Shown here piece after piece: positions 42,581-56,900 of a stretch of DNA of 64,000 bases (positions within the stretch are counted from its first letter, which is position 1; each line of letters opens with the position of its first letter). Under the pieces are notes generated by a model. That model searched no databases, was not told the DNA's origin, and saw only the letters and a program-made list of their open reading frames with translations. The position numbers were made by a program, and so were the translations under genes. The DNA lies in the IMG/VR virus record IMGVR_UViG_3300025030_000064, positions 1 to 64,000 of that record, one strand, 5' to 3'. The stretch comes from a virus.

Positions 42581-44950
42581 ATGCCAAACATAAATCAATA
42601 CATGACTCCTGCGGAGTATACTCCCAAGTCAATGTTCGCTGCGTTACCTTTAGAGTTAATGCAACAGAACTTACAAAGGAAACAAGAAGAGATAGACAGT
42701 ACTCTTGCTGCAGCCTATAAGATAGGTAAAGGTTTTGATGCTGCAGGTGTATCTAGTATGAAAGGTATAGATTATGAGAAAGATGCTAATGGACAATATG
42801 TAGATTATAATCCTGATCCAAATAAAAATGTTCCCGGATATCAACCAATGTATAAAGCAGTATATAAAGATTTTAATGTAGCTCCTGCAAGTTCTCAATA
42901 TACAGATATGATTAACGAAGATATAGATACACAAACATCTGATATAGTAAATAAGATAATGGCAGATAAGTTAAATGCAAGTAAGTATATGGGAGATATA
43001 CAGAATCTATATCAAAAGAAAAAGAAATATAGTTCTTCTATAGATAAAATTAAACTTCAAGAAGAGAGGTATAATAATACTATTAAGCAGATGCAAGAGA
43101 AGGAAGCAGATCCTACTCAATGGCAAAGAGCATATCAAGATATAGGAGATTGGGGAAATATTGCAGAGAAGGTCTCAGGCATGAGTAAAGAAGAAAAGAT
43201 GAATTATCTTTCTAATTTACCAGATCTTAATATAAGTGGTGCTACAAAATATTATGATTATAAAAAAGAGACATTAGATCAAGCAAAAGGATTTCAAGAG
43301 TCTGGACAATCAATAGGCTTATCTGTTAATCCTGTTACTGGCTTTTATAGTTATGGAAGTGTTAAAGGAGTAAAAGATTCAAGAGTACGAAATTTTGTAC
43401 AAAATACGTTATCTACAAAAGATGCAGTAGATCAAATGAAGAAAGGATATACTCAGTCTATGCTAGATTACGGAATGAGTCCTGTAGATTTTAAATACGA
43501 AGATGTTATTGAAAGAGATAAAAGTGGTAAACCAACAAAGACAAAGACATATAATGGTTTTCAAGCATATTATTTAAATGAAGTAGATAAGATTTCTGAT
43601 GCTGCAGTATCAAGAGAAGCAGGAGAATTACCAGATATGCATTATGCTCATTTTAATGCTAAAGCAGAGAAGTTAGCTGGTATGATGATTGATGAAATGG
43701 AGAAGCCACAAGGTATGCCATCATTTGCTGATGAGGCTTCTACTAATTCAAGTACTTTATCAAGTTCGTATAAAGAGAATAGTCCATTAAAAGTAAAGTT
43801 TGATCCTAAGACAGGAGAAATAATTGGATATGATAACGAATATGCACAATCATTAATGGATGGTAAATCATATACTGGTTCAGAGAATCCGGGATTATGG
43901 GGTACTGCTGGTGGAGCAATAGGATTATGGTTAGAGACAAAGACAGATAAATATAAATATGAAAAAGGTAAAGAGCAAATTGCTATGAAAGCATATTTAT
44001 TAGATGTAAAGAAAAAAGCTAAAGACATACAAAGTCAATATTATCAAAAGACAGGAACAAATATTACTCCAAAACAAGCTATGGAAGTTCTTGCACAAAA
44101 GAATGGTATTCAAGAAGCAATAACTAATAGAGGATGGGATTTAGTTGGTGATGCTCCTATGCAATATAAGAAAGATTTTATTCAACATGCTAATGAAAGA
44201 AATATCTTTGAATTTAAAGATGGTATGTGGGTAGAAGTATCAGATCCGGGAAACAAAGAAGATATTATTTCTGAAATGAGAGTTGATATGACAGCAGAAG
44301 GAAGTACAAATAAAGCACCATCAAAATTATATTTTAATAATGGTCTTGGTAATATAGGAAATAATGGAGTTAATGTAATAGCAGAATATCAGATGGGAGA
44401 TAAGAGATATGGTTATACATTATCACAAGAAGAAAATCAAGATGCTCAGATGGGAAAATATTATGGTGAGTTGATGAAACAATCACAAAATAATCCATCT
44501 GCAAGATTAATAAGAGTAAAAGATCCAAATGGTCAAAGAGGAGATTTGTTTATCGTAGCAAAAAATGCACAAGATCAAGAACAACAATTAATGAATGCTT
44601 TTGGAATTAAAGATAAAAAACAACTAGAAAATATAAAAGCATTTACTACAGTTACTACTTTTGATGATTTTGGAAATACTCATATAGATAAAAAATCAGG
44701 CAAGGTAATAGATTACTCTCAGAATTTTAATGAAGAAGATTATATCTATGACAATAAGACAAAAAAATTCATATCTAATAAATCAACCAGACCTTATATG
44801 GATGTTATGTATGATGTGTCAGGAAGATTGCAAGATCCGGGAGTACAGACACCAAATGTGGAACAAGGTTTATTTAAAGGTTCAGATAAGTCATATGGAT
44901 TAGATCCTAAATGGTTAATGAAACAACAGTTATTATTAGGAACTGAATAA
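42581..44950 (+). CDS. Large internal virion protein, helical
   Basis: A 789-residue protein 3 nt after the previous gene. It starts MPNINQYMTPAEYTPKSMFA with a helix-rich N-terminal half (coiled-coil-like QQNLQRKQEEIDSTLAAAYKIG) and a mixed C-terminal half. One weak hydrophobic stretch near 430-445 (GTAGGAIGLWLE). No family is recognised. Tight spacing with the two neighbouring giant genes suggests it is a subunit of the same internal virion complex. Confidence 0.6.
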   Translation: MPNINQYMTPAEYTPKSMFAALPLELMQQNLQRKQEEIDSTLAAAYKIGKGFDAAGVSSMKGIDYEKDANGQYVDYNPDPNKNVPGYQPMYKAVYKDFNVAPASSQYTDMINEDIDTQTSDIVNKIMADKLNASKYMGDIQNLYQKKKKYSSSIDKIKLQEERYNNTIKQMQEKEADPTQWQRAYQDIGDWGNIAEKVSGMSKEEKMNYLSNLPDLNISGATKYYDYKKETLDQAKGFQESGQSIGLSVNPVTGFYSYGSVKGVKDSRVRNFVQNTLSTKDAVDQMKKGYTQSMLDYGMSPVDFKYEDVIERDKSGKPTKTKTYNGFQAYYLNEVDKISDAAVSREAGELPDMHYAHFNAKAEKLAGMMIDEMEKPQGMPSFADEASTNSSTLSSSYKENSPLKVKFDPKTGEIIGYDNEYAQSLMDGKSYTGSENPGLWGTAGGAIGLWLETKTDKYKYEKGKEQIAMKAYLLDVKKKAKDIQSQYYQKTGTNITPKQAMEVLAQKNGIQEAITNRGWDLVGDAPMQYKKDFIQHANERNIFEFKDGMWVEVSDPGNKEDIISEMRVDMTAEGSTNKAPSKLYFNNGLGNIGNNGVNVIAEYQMGDKRYGYTLSQEENQDAQMGKYYGELMKQSQNNPSARLIRVKDPNGQRGDLFIVAKNAQDQEQQLMNAFGIKDKKQLENIKAFTTVTTFDDFGNTHIDKKSGKVIDYSQNFNEEDYIYDNKTKKFISNKSTRPYMDVMYDVSGRLQDPGVQTPNVEQGLFKGSDKSYGLDPKWLMKQQLLLGTE

Positions 44951-44962
44951 TAAAATTTATTT

Positions 44963-47900
44963 ATGAGAAAAGATTTATATCAGTCTATATTAAATGCACA
45001 AAAAAATAATGTAGATACTGAATCTGGAATACCTACTCAAAGCAGAAGAGTTTATGGAAGAAGTTTTGTAGGTGATTTGGTTGGAAAATCTCAATATGAT
45101 AAAGGGTTTATATCACAAGATTGGTATGAAACTACTCCATCTGACATAAACGAATATAGAGGACAAAATCAACCTTGGTATGACCAATTAGGCAATGCAG
45201 GTATGAGAACTCTTAGTGAGTTATCAGTAGGCACAATAAAAGGGATGACAGATATTCCTGATATGCTTAAAATGTTATTCTCTGAAGATGGTATGGCTGA
45301 TGTAGCGACTAAAGAATTTCAGAATGAAATATCAAGAAGTCTAGGCGAAACGGAAGAACAAGTTAACGAAGCTTTTCCTATTTATAGAACTCAGCATAAT
45401 AAAGGTTTCAGTCCATTACATTTCTCATGGTGGATGGAGGGGGTACCTTCTGCAGCATCTACAGCAAGTATGTTTATTCCTATTTTTGGTTCAGGTAAGA
45501 TAGCATCTATGATAGGCAGATATGGAACAAAGATGTTTACCGGAATAAAGATGGCTAAAAATGCAGAAGCTATATTATCTACTTTCGTAGGTACTACTTT
45601 TGGTAATCAGATAGAAACATATCAACAATGGCAACCACAGGCAATAGAACTTAGAGATAAGATGATCCAGAATGGCATGTCAGAAGAAGAAGCAGATGTT
45701 AAAATAAAAGAAGAAGGATGGAAGAATCTTGTTGGTAATTTAGCTAATATCCCATTAGATATGATAGGTGCTTATCATATGTTTAAGCCTATTGGTGGTA
45801 TCTCTCCACTTAAAAAAGACTTTTGGAAAATGTCTGGTTCGGGACCGAGAACTATATATGAGAAACCATCTGTTTTAGGTACGGTAAGAAAGGAAATGAT
45901 TCCTGAAGCTATACAGGAAAGTAATAACTATTATAATCAAGAAAGAGCAAATAGAAATGTAGATATTTCTTTAGGTTTATCTACAAAAGATTATACTTTA
46001 TCAGAGGCTATGACTGATCCTGAATTTTGGACAGCAACAGCATATGGTGGATTAGGTTCTTTAGCTTTCACAGGTGCAAGTAATATAGGAAGACAGGTTT
46101 CTGATAATGCAAGTTATCTTATGGATAGCGAAAAGATGAAGGAGTTATCAAAAGAACAGAAAGCAAAAGGATTAAATATATTTAGTAATGTAGGCAAGGC
46201 TTTTATTACCGGAGAGACTTCTACTGAAACTTCTATTTATCAGAAACAACAAGAGATATTAAAGCCAATAATGGATAATATCATTAAGTTATCTGACATA
46301 AAGAATGTAGCAGATATGACTGGTGATATGGCTGTTTATGATCAATCAAGAGCGGCATTAGAGACTGAACATGTTTTACTACATATGCATAGAGGTACAT
46401 TTGGAAAGTATATGGAGAATGTAGATAAAATGCAAAGTGTACTTAATGAACAAGAAGATTATGTAAAAAAACAATTAGAACAAACTCCTGATGATGTAAA
46501 TCTTCAACAGTATTTAAATAATATTAAAGAAACAAAACAATTAGTAGATAAATCTAAACCTGAATTATTATTAAAGGAACAAGATTTTATATCTGCTATT
46601 AATAATCATAATATTAATGACTCGTCACGTATTGGAGAATTTGTAAGAACAAAGAGTGAGATAAGACAAGTAAAGAAAGATATGAATGATGCATTAGGTC
46701 ATGCTAATGCTATTTATGATTATGATGATACTACTAAATATCTCGTAGGTACTACAGAGAGAATGCGTGAGATACAGAATGAGATAGAAGGATTACAAAA
46801 GAAGGTAGAGGAAAGTACTAAGTCAGTATTGACATTCTTTGATAAGAAGAAGATAAGAAGTTTACAGGATAAGTTATCTAACCTGGGGAAAAAGAAAGAC
46901 GGAACATTTGATGTTAATATAAAAGAAGATGAGTTAAGGGTATTGGCAAAGAAGACTCTTAAGCTATTATCTCTTGAAGATAATGTAAAGGATATTATTA
47001 ATGGTAAAGCAAGTGAGAAGATAGGTATAGAGGACCAGATACTAAAAGAAAAGAAGCATGAAGGATTAAAGAATTATATGTTTGGTAATACTACCAATAA
47101 AGGTATCTATGATAAGGTAGAAGAACAATATAATGAAGAACGTCTTATTAATATGCAACCTCTCAATGATAAGATTATTGAGAATCAATTAGAGAATGGT
47201 ATTACAATAAAGGATATATCTTCACAGGCTGTAGCAAATAATGCTACAGTATCAGAATCAGCAAAGACATCATTAAGAGATAAGATAACTAATGATGTAG
47301 ATGCTGCAGTTAATAGCGTATTACCTCTTCTTCCTAATGAGACATTAGAAGGATTAAAGAGTGCATTAAGAGATAAAGAGACATTAGAGAGTGTAATGCA
47401 AGATGAGTTTAGTAATTCTATTCCTAATGCTTCCAAGATAATAAAAACCTTATCTCCATTTATAGGATATAAACAAACTATAGAAAAAATTAATTCCTTA
47501 GACTCAAAAGAGAAAGAGATAAGAAGTGAAGAAGATATTTTAACAGATATATTAAAGAGTGATATCTCTGCAATAAAATCTATTGTTTCTAATATAGAGA
47601 ATGATAGTAATAATGCAGATGAATCTTTACTGAGAACAGTACACAATAACCTTGTTAACATACATAACTTTCTTATTAATGATAAGAGATATGAAGATGT
47701 TGATAAGACAAAGCTTATTGAGAGCGTAGAGAAGTTAGAGAAAAAGATTGAAGGATTGTTTCAAGAAATGAATAAGAGAAGAGATAATGAAGAAGCAAGA
47801 CAGATAGAAGCATATAACTCATGGATGAGATCCATCTCTTCAGGATTAAAAGAATTAGGGTTAAAAGAAGTTACTAATACTAAAGAACTCTATGAAGCAT

Positions 47901-50900
47901 TAGAATCCTTAAAGAAAGATGACAAGCTAAAATCTGATTTAGAGATATGGTTAAAAGAAGGATTATCTGAATTAAATAAATTGTCAGGTCTTGAAGGAAC
48001 TAAAGACATGGTTAACCTGGATGCATTTATTAATTCTTCAAAACTATTAGGTGGCAATCCTGTTATAGCTGAAACATCTTCATTTGCTAAATATAAAATA
48101 TCTCTTAATGTAAATGACATAGATGTATCAGAATTTCCAGACCGAACAATACAACAACGTCAACAGGCAGCAGAGATAATTAACCAATATAAAAAGGTTA
48201 AAGGACTACAAGTATTATCTGGGATGGTAAATAGTACTATCACAATTAAAGATGTAGTAAGTGATATTAATAAATGGTTAGATAAGAATCCTTCCGTTGC
48301 TCCATTTACTGAACAGGATGTAGTTATTAGAACAGCATTATTATATCTTTTTAATGAGGATATAGATATAGTTAATCTACAAGGTATAGGAGGCACTGGT
48401 AAATCTAAATTAGTTACTAAAATAGTATCTGATATCTTTAGAGAAAGAAATGGTAATGAAAGTGTAGTTGCTTTTGGAGAAGGTTTCAGAGCTAATGAGA
48501 TTATTAATGAATCATTGTTCGGTGATCAAGGCAAAGACTTATTGTCATTTAATAGAGATGGTAGTCTTAAAGATGAAAAAGCTTTTGAAGAAGCTATACG
48601 TGGTAAAAAGCTATTAGTTATAGATGAGATAGGAAGACTTAATAAAGAAAAGTATATTACTATTTCAAGATTATTATTAAAGATACAAAGAGAGAATAAA
48701 GGTTTTAAGATATTACTTACCGGAGATCAGAATCAATTATCAGGACATAAGTTTCCTACTATGAGAATTGATAACCCGGGATTTGACCTTACTAAATATA
48801 TTATTCAGTTACCTGCTCTTGCTATACCACAAAGAACTAACAATACAGAAGTACAAAGATTACAAGATGTATTTAATGGTGCTGGTGGAAGAAATGTATT
48901 TGAAGATACATTAAACTACATGCATGATTCAAGAGATACTAATGGAGTGGCACATGTAACAGGACCATTAGAATTCGAAAATACTATTGCCAGTAAAACA
49001 TTATTAGATGATAAAAAGAAAAGAGCAATAATAACTACTGACGATAAGGTACAATATTATAAAGGAAAGTTTCCAACTACTGAGGTTCTTACTGTAGGAG
49101 AAGTTGAAGGTAATAAGACTGGTAATGCTCATGGAGTAGAATATAATGAAGTCTTTGTAGATGTAGAATATTCTGCAAAGTATATGATGGGAGTAGCAAG
49201 TTATGATAAAGTTAATACTATGATGTATCAGACTCTATCAAGAGCAACAGATTATATTATGGTACTTAGTGATAGTTGGAAAGGAAGTGATAGTATAACG
49301 AGTATAGATAATTCTTCTATAGCAGAAGAAAAGAAAAAGAAGTTTGCTGCTAATAGAATAGCTTATGAGACATGGATAAAAGAAGAACTATCTGAGATGT
49401 CAGATGGTAAAGAAGAGTTCGTTAAACAAGAGGAAACAGGTGTTGTAATTCCAGAAGAAGAAATAATTGTTGATATCATAGATGAAGAAGATAGAGAAGA
49501 TGGAGATGTATTAGTTGAACAACCCATTGCAGAAGAAGAAAAGAATGAAGTTGAGAATACAGATGCATTATCATTACATAAACAAGTACTTCATGGAACA
49601 GAATATAAATATGAAGGAGTAAGTGCAGTAGAAGAAGGAAGTATAGTAGAATCATATTATAGAAGTAACGCAGAGAATGATGGAATACATAAAGTATATG
49701 TATATAAAAAAGTTGATGATAATTACGTAGAGGTGCTTACTAAAAATGCTACTATAAGTAAAGAAGAAGCAAAGAAACAAGGGTTCTTTATATTACCTAA
49801 AGAAGCAAGAGTAACACCACAAGGCAAATCTATATCTACTGCAAGAGTAACATATAAACATAAACTATCATTAAATTATAGTAAAGAAGGACTGCCTTTA
49901 AATGACACTACTGTAAAGAAGAATGAAAAGATAGTTAAGACCAGGCTAAATGCTAAAAAGATTATAGGCAGTGATATCATTACTGTTGATAATAAGTTTA
50001 TAGAAAAGAATACTAAGTCAGACAAAAATCCTAATGCTATTATTCCAAATGGTTTTACATTAGATAAAGGTAAGATATATCAGATAGTTACTTACGATAC
50101 TAAAGCAGATAAGAGAAAATATGCTTTTATTCCTATGGACACAAATAAGATGTCATTAGATAGTGTAGAAGTAGATATGCATGGTAACGTAACCGAAGGA
50201 TCATTATCTGTATTAAGCAATTTTGCCAATACTATTTCTGATTTTGAAAACCAGATAGAACAACTCACAGGATTAGAGATAGTCTATGGAAGCAATAACC
50301 CTACAGAGGAAAAGATAGGAGATAGTTTTATTCCTGAAGGTAGAGTGTTTATGGATATCCTAGATAACACTTCTATTAAAGAGGATGGAACTATAATATT
50401 AAAAAGTAAGTTAAAGAGTTCTAATGCAGTTATAGAGGAACTAAATAAGTTAGATGTAGAGATAAAAAAAGATATAGTAAGTCAGATTAATGACATTAGA
50501 AATAGTCTTTACGAAAGAAAGAAAGAGACTCTGGTAAATATAGAGAATGCAAAGAAAGTTGATGGTAGTGATAATAAGTATTTAGTACAAGGTGATTCTA
50601 CAAGAAAGCCATTAGGACATAATTGGAGATTGATAGAAGGAGTAACGTCATTAGGTCATGTAAGTGAAGATGTATTTAAAGACTATTCTATTGTAGAAGT
50701 AGGAAAGAAAGATAAGCATTATGAACTAAGACGTACATTTGAATTTGAAGGAACAGAACCATTAAAAGGCACACCTATATTATATCATGTGCTAATAGCT
50801 CAGAACCTATCTTCTAATGCAGGAGTATTAGAATTTGATGGTAAGCCAGAGATAGAGATATTCCTTGTAGCAGACACTAAGGATGGTGTATCTGAATACC

Positions 50901-53900
50901 ATAATGATAAGACAAGTCAACTTACTATAAGACAAAGAAAGATTAGTAATCTTGTTTTCAGAAATAATAAATACAATATCTCAGACATAAGAGATAATGA
51001 TATTGCAAATATAGATTCGTTCAATGCTGATATTATAACTGCAGCAAATGATGGTATCAATAAGAGGGTAAGAGGACCAGTTCAGACAGCATTTAATAGA
51101 ATAGCAAAAGCCAACAGAAAAATCTATTTAGGTACTGCAGATGTAAATAAAGAAGGTTTATATTTCGAAACAAGAAAACAAATCTCTAAGAGAGACGGTA
51201 AAGAATCAACTAACTTTATTTCCCTAACAAGTTTTGATGGAGAAGATATCTTTAATAAGTCAGACAATAAAGAAGGTTTATTGCCATTAAGAGATGTTGT
51301 GCAAACATTAATAGGTACAGATGAGAATGGAGTAAGTACTGTTAATGGTTCGATGGGTTTAAAAGAACAGGTAAGAAGTAACTTAGTTAAGAAAGCTTTT
51401 CATCCTAAAGACGATGCTAACCAAACAGAAGTAAGCAATATAAAAGAAGCGTTATCTAATAAGATAACTTCTAAGTTTAATGATGTGGTACCTACCTTTG
51501 TATTATTAGAAGAAGAGCAGGAACAGATTAGTCAGGAAGAAATATCTAAACCGGAAGTAACTTCAAATGTATTAATATCGATAAACAATATCCTATCACA
51601 AAGCATTTCTGATAATGATAAGATATTAAAGCTATCAGACTTATTAATAGCTAATGAAGATTCTGCGGTAGTTATTGGAAAGTATATTGACATGCTAGAG
51701 AATAAGGCTAACGATTCTACTACCGATACAGAAGAGATAGATCCTAATGATATTATAGATAGAGATTATATACCTAAGAGAATAACTACTTCAAGAACTG
51801 TTAATGCATCTCAGGTGTTTAATATTGCTAAGACATATATTAAAGACTTATCAAAAGAAGAAGTGGTAGTATTATCTGCTTTAGATTTTGAAGACCAGTT
51901 TGGTAAGATGCCAATAGGTAAGTTCGTTAATGGTATTATATATTTAAAAGAGAATAGTGATAATACCTTTGATAAGGAGACATTAAAGCATGAAGTATTC
52001 CATAAGATATTTAATCAATATCTTACTCCGGAAGCAAAAAATGCTATCCTTACGGTAGTACGTTACTCTTCTGAATTCTCTTATGTGGCAGAGAATGAAA
52101 ACAGGGATGTTCAATCTTATTCAGATATAGAACTTGAAGAGTATATAAGTTTATTATATCAGAAATATGACAGAGGAGAAAGAAAGACTTCTGACAATCC
52201 TCTTATGCAATTTATCTATGACATCTTAGGGTGGTTATCTGACATTATAGACACCTTTTATAATACTATTAAGGGTAATGATAAGAATAGTCTTTATAAG
52301 TTATTCAGAGACATTAATAGTGGCAAGGTTAATACAAGGATGGTTAACAATGGAGAAGTAGGAAGAAGCAGTAATTTACTATTAGTGACAAAACATTTTC
52401 CTGCTAATACCGAAAGATCATTAGAGATGTATCAACAGGCAAAAGAATTTGTTAAAGGGTTACTATATAAATACTCTGTTCTTAATCTTGATAAACCATA
52501 TTCTTTTATTGATGAGGATGGAATATTACAATCTAATGATATAGGATTACATGAAGCATTAGAAAGTGTTAAATATCTTTCCAAAGCAAAAGCTAAAAAA
52601 GCAAAGGTTCAACCTTCTTCAGAAAATAAATTTCTTGAACATCTTACAATAGAAAAGAATGGAAGATATCCTGTAATCGAATGGGTAATGTCTGAAGTAT
52701 CTAATATAGATAAGGAGATGCTTTTAGAGATGAAGAAACTTAATGCAGAGAAGATAAGATCAGAAGTAGCAGATATAACATCAGCAACTCTTGATGATGA
52801 GATAATGGATAATGCATTAAAGAATTGGGAGAAGAATATCTCCCAGGAACTAAAAGAGATGTTATCATTTATTAAAATAAATAGAATTAATTATAAAGGC
52901 ATTTCATTAGGACTTGATAATAAGGGTGATTGGTATGATATTTTACTTGATGGAAATATTATTGGAGAATATAAGTTATATTTAGCTAAAGGGAATGATG
53001 ATAATTATTCAATATCTATTAAAATAAATGAAAAATATCAAAATAAAGGTTATGGTCAAATTGTACATATTTTAGTAGCAGATAAAATTAGCATAAAATA
53101 TAATAAATCTCTTTATTCAGATTGGACCAATAGCATAAAAGAAATAAATGCATTAAATGCTTTAATTAAAAAAAGATATGCAGAAAAAATATCTGATTAT
53201 GGTGAATTAAAGGATGGTGTATATAGTTCAGATAAAAGATCTGTAAGAATAAAAACAAGTTTAGAATTATCTAAATTTATTAATTCACGTAGAGCATTTA
53301 TCCTTGTTCTTAATAATCTTAGAAAACTTGATTTTAGAACATACAATAAAGACTGGACAACTATTCTTCAACAGATAACAGAGGCTAAAGAAGGAATGGT
53401 AGAAGGTAGTTACGACTATGTTGCTATGTCAGCTATAGAAGACTTAATTAAAAAGGCTAATGAGTTATATAAGCTAGGAGATAGGTCTTACTCATGGGTT
53501 GATGGATTCTCTATTATAGGTAATAACGCTTATGTAGATGGTAAGGTTATAGAAAAAGGTCTTAATAGTAAACAATGGTTTGAAGATATTCTAAAGGCGA
53601 TAAAGAAAAGTGATAACGTAATGTCTGGATTAAAAGAATTTGTTACTAAACCAACAGATAATTTTATAGTAGGATATATTTCCAGATATTACAGAAAAGC
53701 ACAAGCTGAAGATATAGTAGGTAAACTTTATCATCAACTGTATTCTTTAGTAGAGAATAATCCTTATACCTTATTAGAATCTCTAAAGTCATATGATGGT
53801 AATGTAACAGGAGATATAAAGTTAGTAAGAAGAAATCCTAATGGCATCTTAGATGCTACTATGATGGATATATGGAGTGCATTATATAATCTTCATGTAA

Positions 53901-56900
53901 GCGCCAAGAATAATGATAAAGCAGTTAAATCAAAATATGATGAGATTGTTAATATTATTGTTAATAAGAAGTACGGTAAAGCATATAAGAAAAAAGGTGG
54001 TGGTCTTAATGCAGAAGGATTAAAACATGTATTTAATCTTATGAATTATCCTTTTGATGCTACAGGATATAAAGAAACAGAATTAACTTCTATAATCACT
54101 CAATTAGGTCATATCTTTAATTATGATTCATCAACGATTATGAATGATGATTTTGATGTAGCCTTATCAAATAGTTCAAATAGGATCAGAAATATTGCTT
54201 CTATCTTAATAAAGAATTCAGAGTTAGTAAGAGCACAGAACTATCTTAACTTTGAAGGAAAGAAGATATACCTTAACGTATCAGGTTCATGGTTTTTCGA
54301 TGTCATGACAAGTATATTAAAAGGATATAATAGCAGACCTGATTACCTGAAAGCTGATAACTATATTACAAGAAATAATATCTTTGATCAGAAGTCAAAG
54401 AATCCTATTAATACGATATATGAGTATAATAATGTAGATGGTTATACTAATACTGATAAAGACTATAGTATAGGGATAAATAAATATACTGACAGGACAT
54501 ATCATTTAACCAGGTTCCTTGGTAATTTCATCTCTACAGTATCGTTACAGAATGATCAAACCAACTTAACTTACTTTCAGAGCACCCAGACACAGGCTGA
54601 CCGTAAAGATATGGCCGCTGTACGAGTTAATATATTAAGTAAATATGATTTATTAAAAGGCATTAAAAAGGCAACTGAATTTGAATCAGAAAGAGATAAA
54701 GTTCTTAAAGACACAAGAACAAATGCAAATAACTTATCTGCTAAAAAATTCAATCAGTCTCCTGACGATATTTATAAAAGGTTAGAGAAAGAAGCGGAAG
54801 AAGATTTTAATGAATTTATGGAGTCTATTTCTTATACTAATAAGCAAGGTAAGGAAGTAGATGAATTGTATAAATGGGAAGGAAAGATTAATACTGCATT
54901 TAATAAAGTGTTTGGTAGTGATTATAAGGGAATAGAAAACCTTACTTTAAAAGATAAGGCTAAACTATTATTTAATACTTTCTCATTAAATAACTATGTT
55001 AACGGTTTTCATCTTGACATGTTGCTTACTGGTGATCCTGCATTATTAGGAAAGTCAGGTAACCTCGTTAAGAGGATGAAGATGTTAAAGGCTTCTGGAA
55101 ACAAGATGATGATAGGTAAAGATTATGCTAGTCCTACATCAGACTATGTAGTATTTAACGACCATGAAGAGTTCTATACTCAGTTAAGAGATATAGATAA
55201 AAGCTTTGGTGGATTATATGATAAGAAGATAGATACTACAGATGGAGTTACCTTCGTTCTTCCTGAGACCATGGATGAAATACGCAAAGGAACCAGAGAT
55301 GAGAGTATCGGACCACTATTAAAGAACGTGATAGCTTATGTAGATAATAATGGAATACCTTATTATATAAAGACTGCTACAGTAGAGTTGACAGATGCAT
55401 TAGTGACTATGATGCCTGAGTTAAATAAACAAAGGGATATAATGCGTAATGCTGGTATTAAACATTTAATAGCTAAGTCGTCAATGAAGATGGCAATGCC
55501 TATAAAAGAAGATATAGTAAATTGGGGAGATAATATATTAGATAACCATAAAAGAGTATTAGATAATCAATATTACAGAGTACAGTCTAATCCATTATCA
55601 GAAGCAGAGTATATTACTAATCCTTCACAGATGATGTATTGGCTTAACACTAATGGATTATCAAATGATGAAGCAGCAATAGCATATCAGGCTGATGCAG
55701 ATATAATGAGTTTACAATGGAAAGTATATAATGCAAAGAGAAAGATTATAGATGAGAATGGTATTGTCAATGAGGATAATCTAAGAAAAGCTATTATAGC
55801 TAACTTGGGGCCGGATAATGAAAAGATAACAGATATGTTATTTAATGGTTTATCTTTAAACTATCCTGCTATAACAGGTAAGATGACTATACAGATAGCT
55901 TCTATATTATCTAAACAGAGATCAACAATTAAACATTCCGGAAATAAGTTTGTTCTTGCTCCAGCTATAGGAAACTATGTATATCAAATAGGTGATGAAG
56001 TATTATCTTATGATAAGTTAAAAGATAAGAGTACTGCAGATATGTTTTTTGAGATACCATCTTTTCAAGTAAGAAATGCACTTATTGATACAGTAGATTT
56101 ACTTACAAGACCCGAAGGAAAAGAATGGGTTGGTAAATATCTTAATGAGTTTGATTGGGTAAAAGACTTATCTGAAGAGAATAGAAAAATATTTGATGAG
56201 CACTTGGCACATTATAAAGATGGCAAGATGCTTATACCACGTAAACTTAGGATGAGAGATAGTAAAGGATTTACTGAGGTTATCATGCCAAGAGAATTTG
56301 CACAGAAATATGATCTTAAGACAGGAGAAAAAGTTATTCTTAATGCTAAGATAAGTAAGTTACTTGCAGAGGCTATTGGTGTTCGTATTCCAACAACAGG
56401 AATACATTCTACCATTGCTATTAAGGTAATAGGTATCAATGAAAGCACAAATAGAATTATTGCTCCTGATGAATTGGTAGCTATTCACGGATCTGACTTT
56501 GACGTTGACTCACTCTTTATTATGAAGAGAGAAGTAGATGAGTTAGGTTATCCTATTGGATATACTAAAGAAGGTGTATGGAATGAAGCTTATGAGATAG
56601 AAGTTAATGCTATGGAAGAAGGTAAGGATAAATGGAAACTACAGATAGCATTGGCAAAGAATAAAAAATTTGATGCTATACAGAATGTTCTTACTAAAGA
56701 AGAGAATAGAGAAGATATGAATAAACCTATCTCTCTTGATCCGATAAAGAATGATATATTTAAAGGTATATCGAAGAATGATTATCAGCAATGGTTAGAA
56801 ATGCTTAATGATACTATTGAAAACTTTAAAGAATTCTTTAATGAACAGTTAGAACAAAATGTATCTATTGAAATAAGAGAACAGTTACCTACCCTATTTG

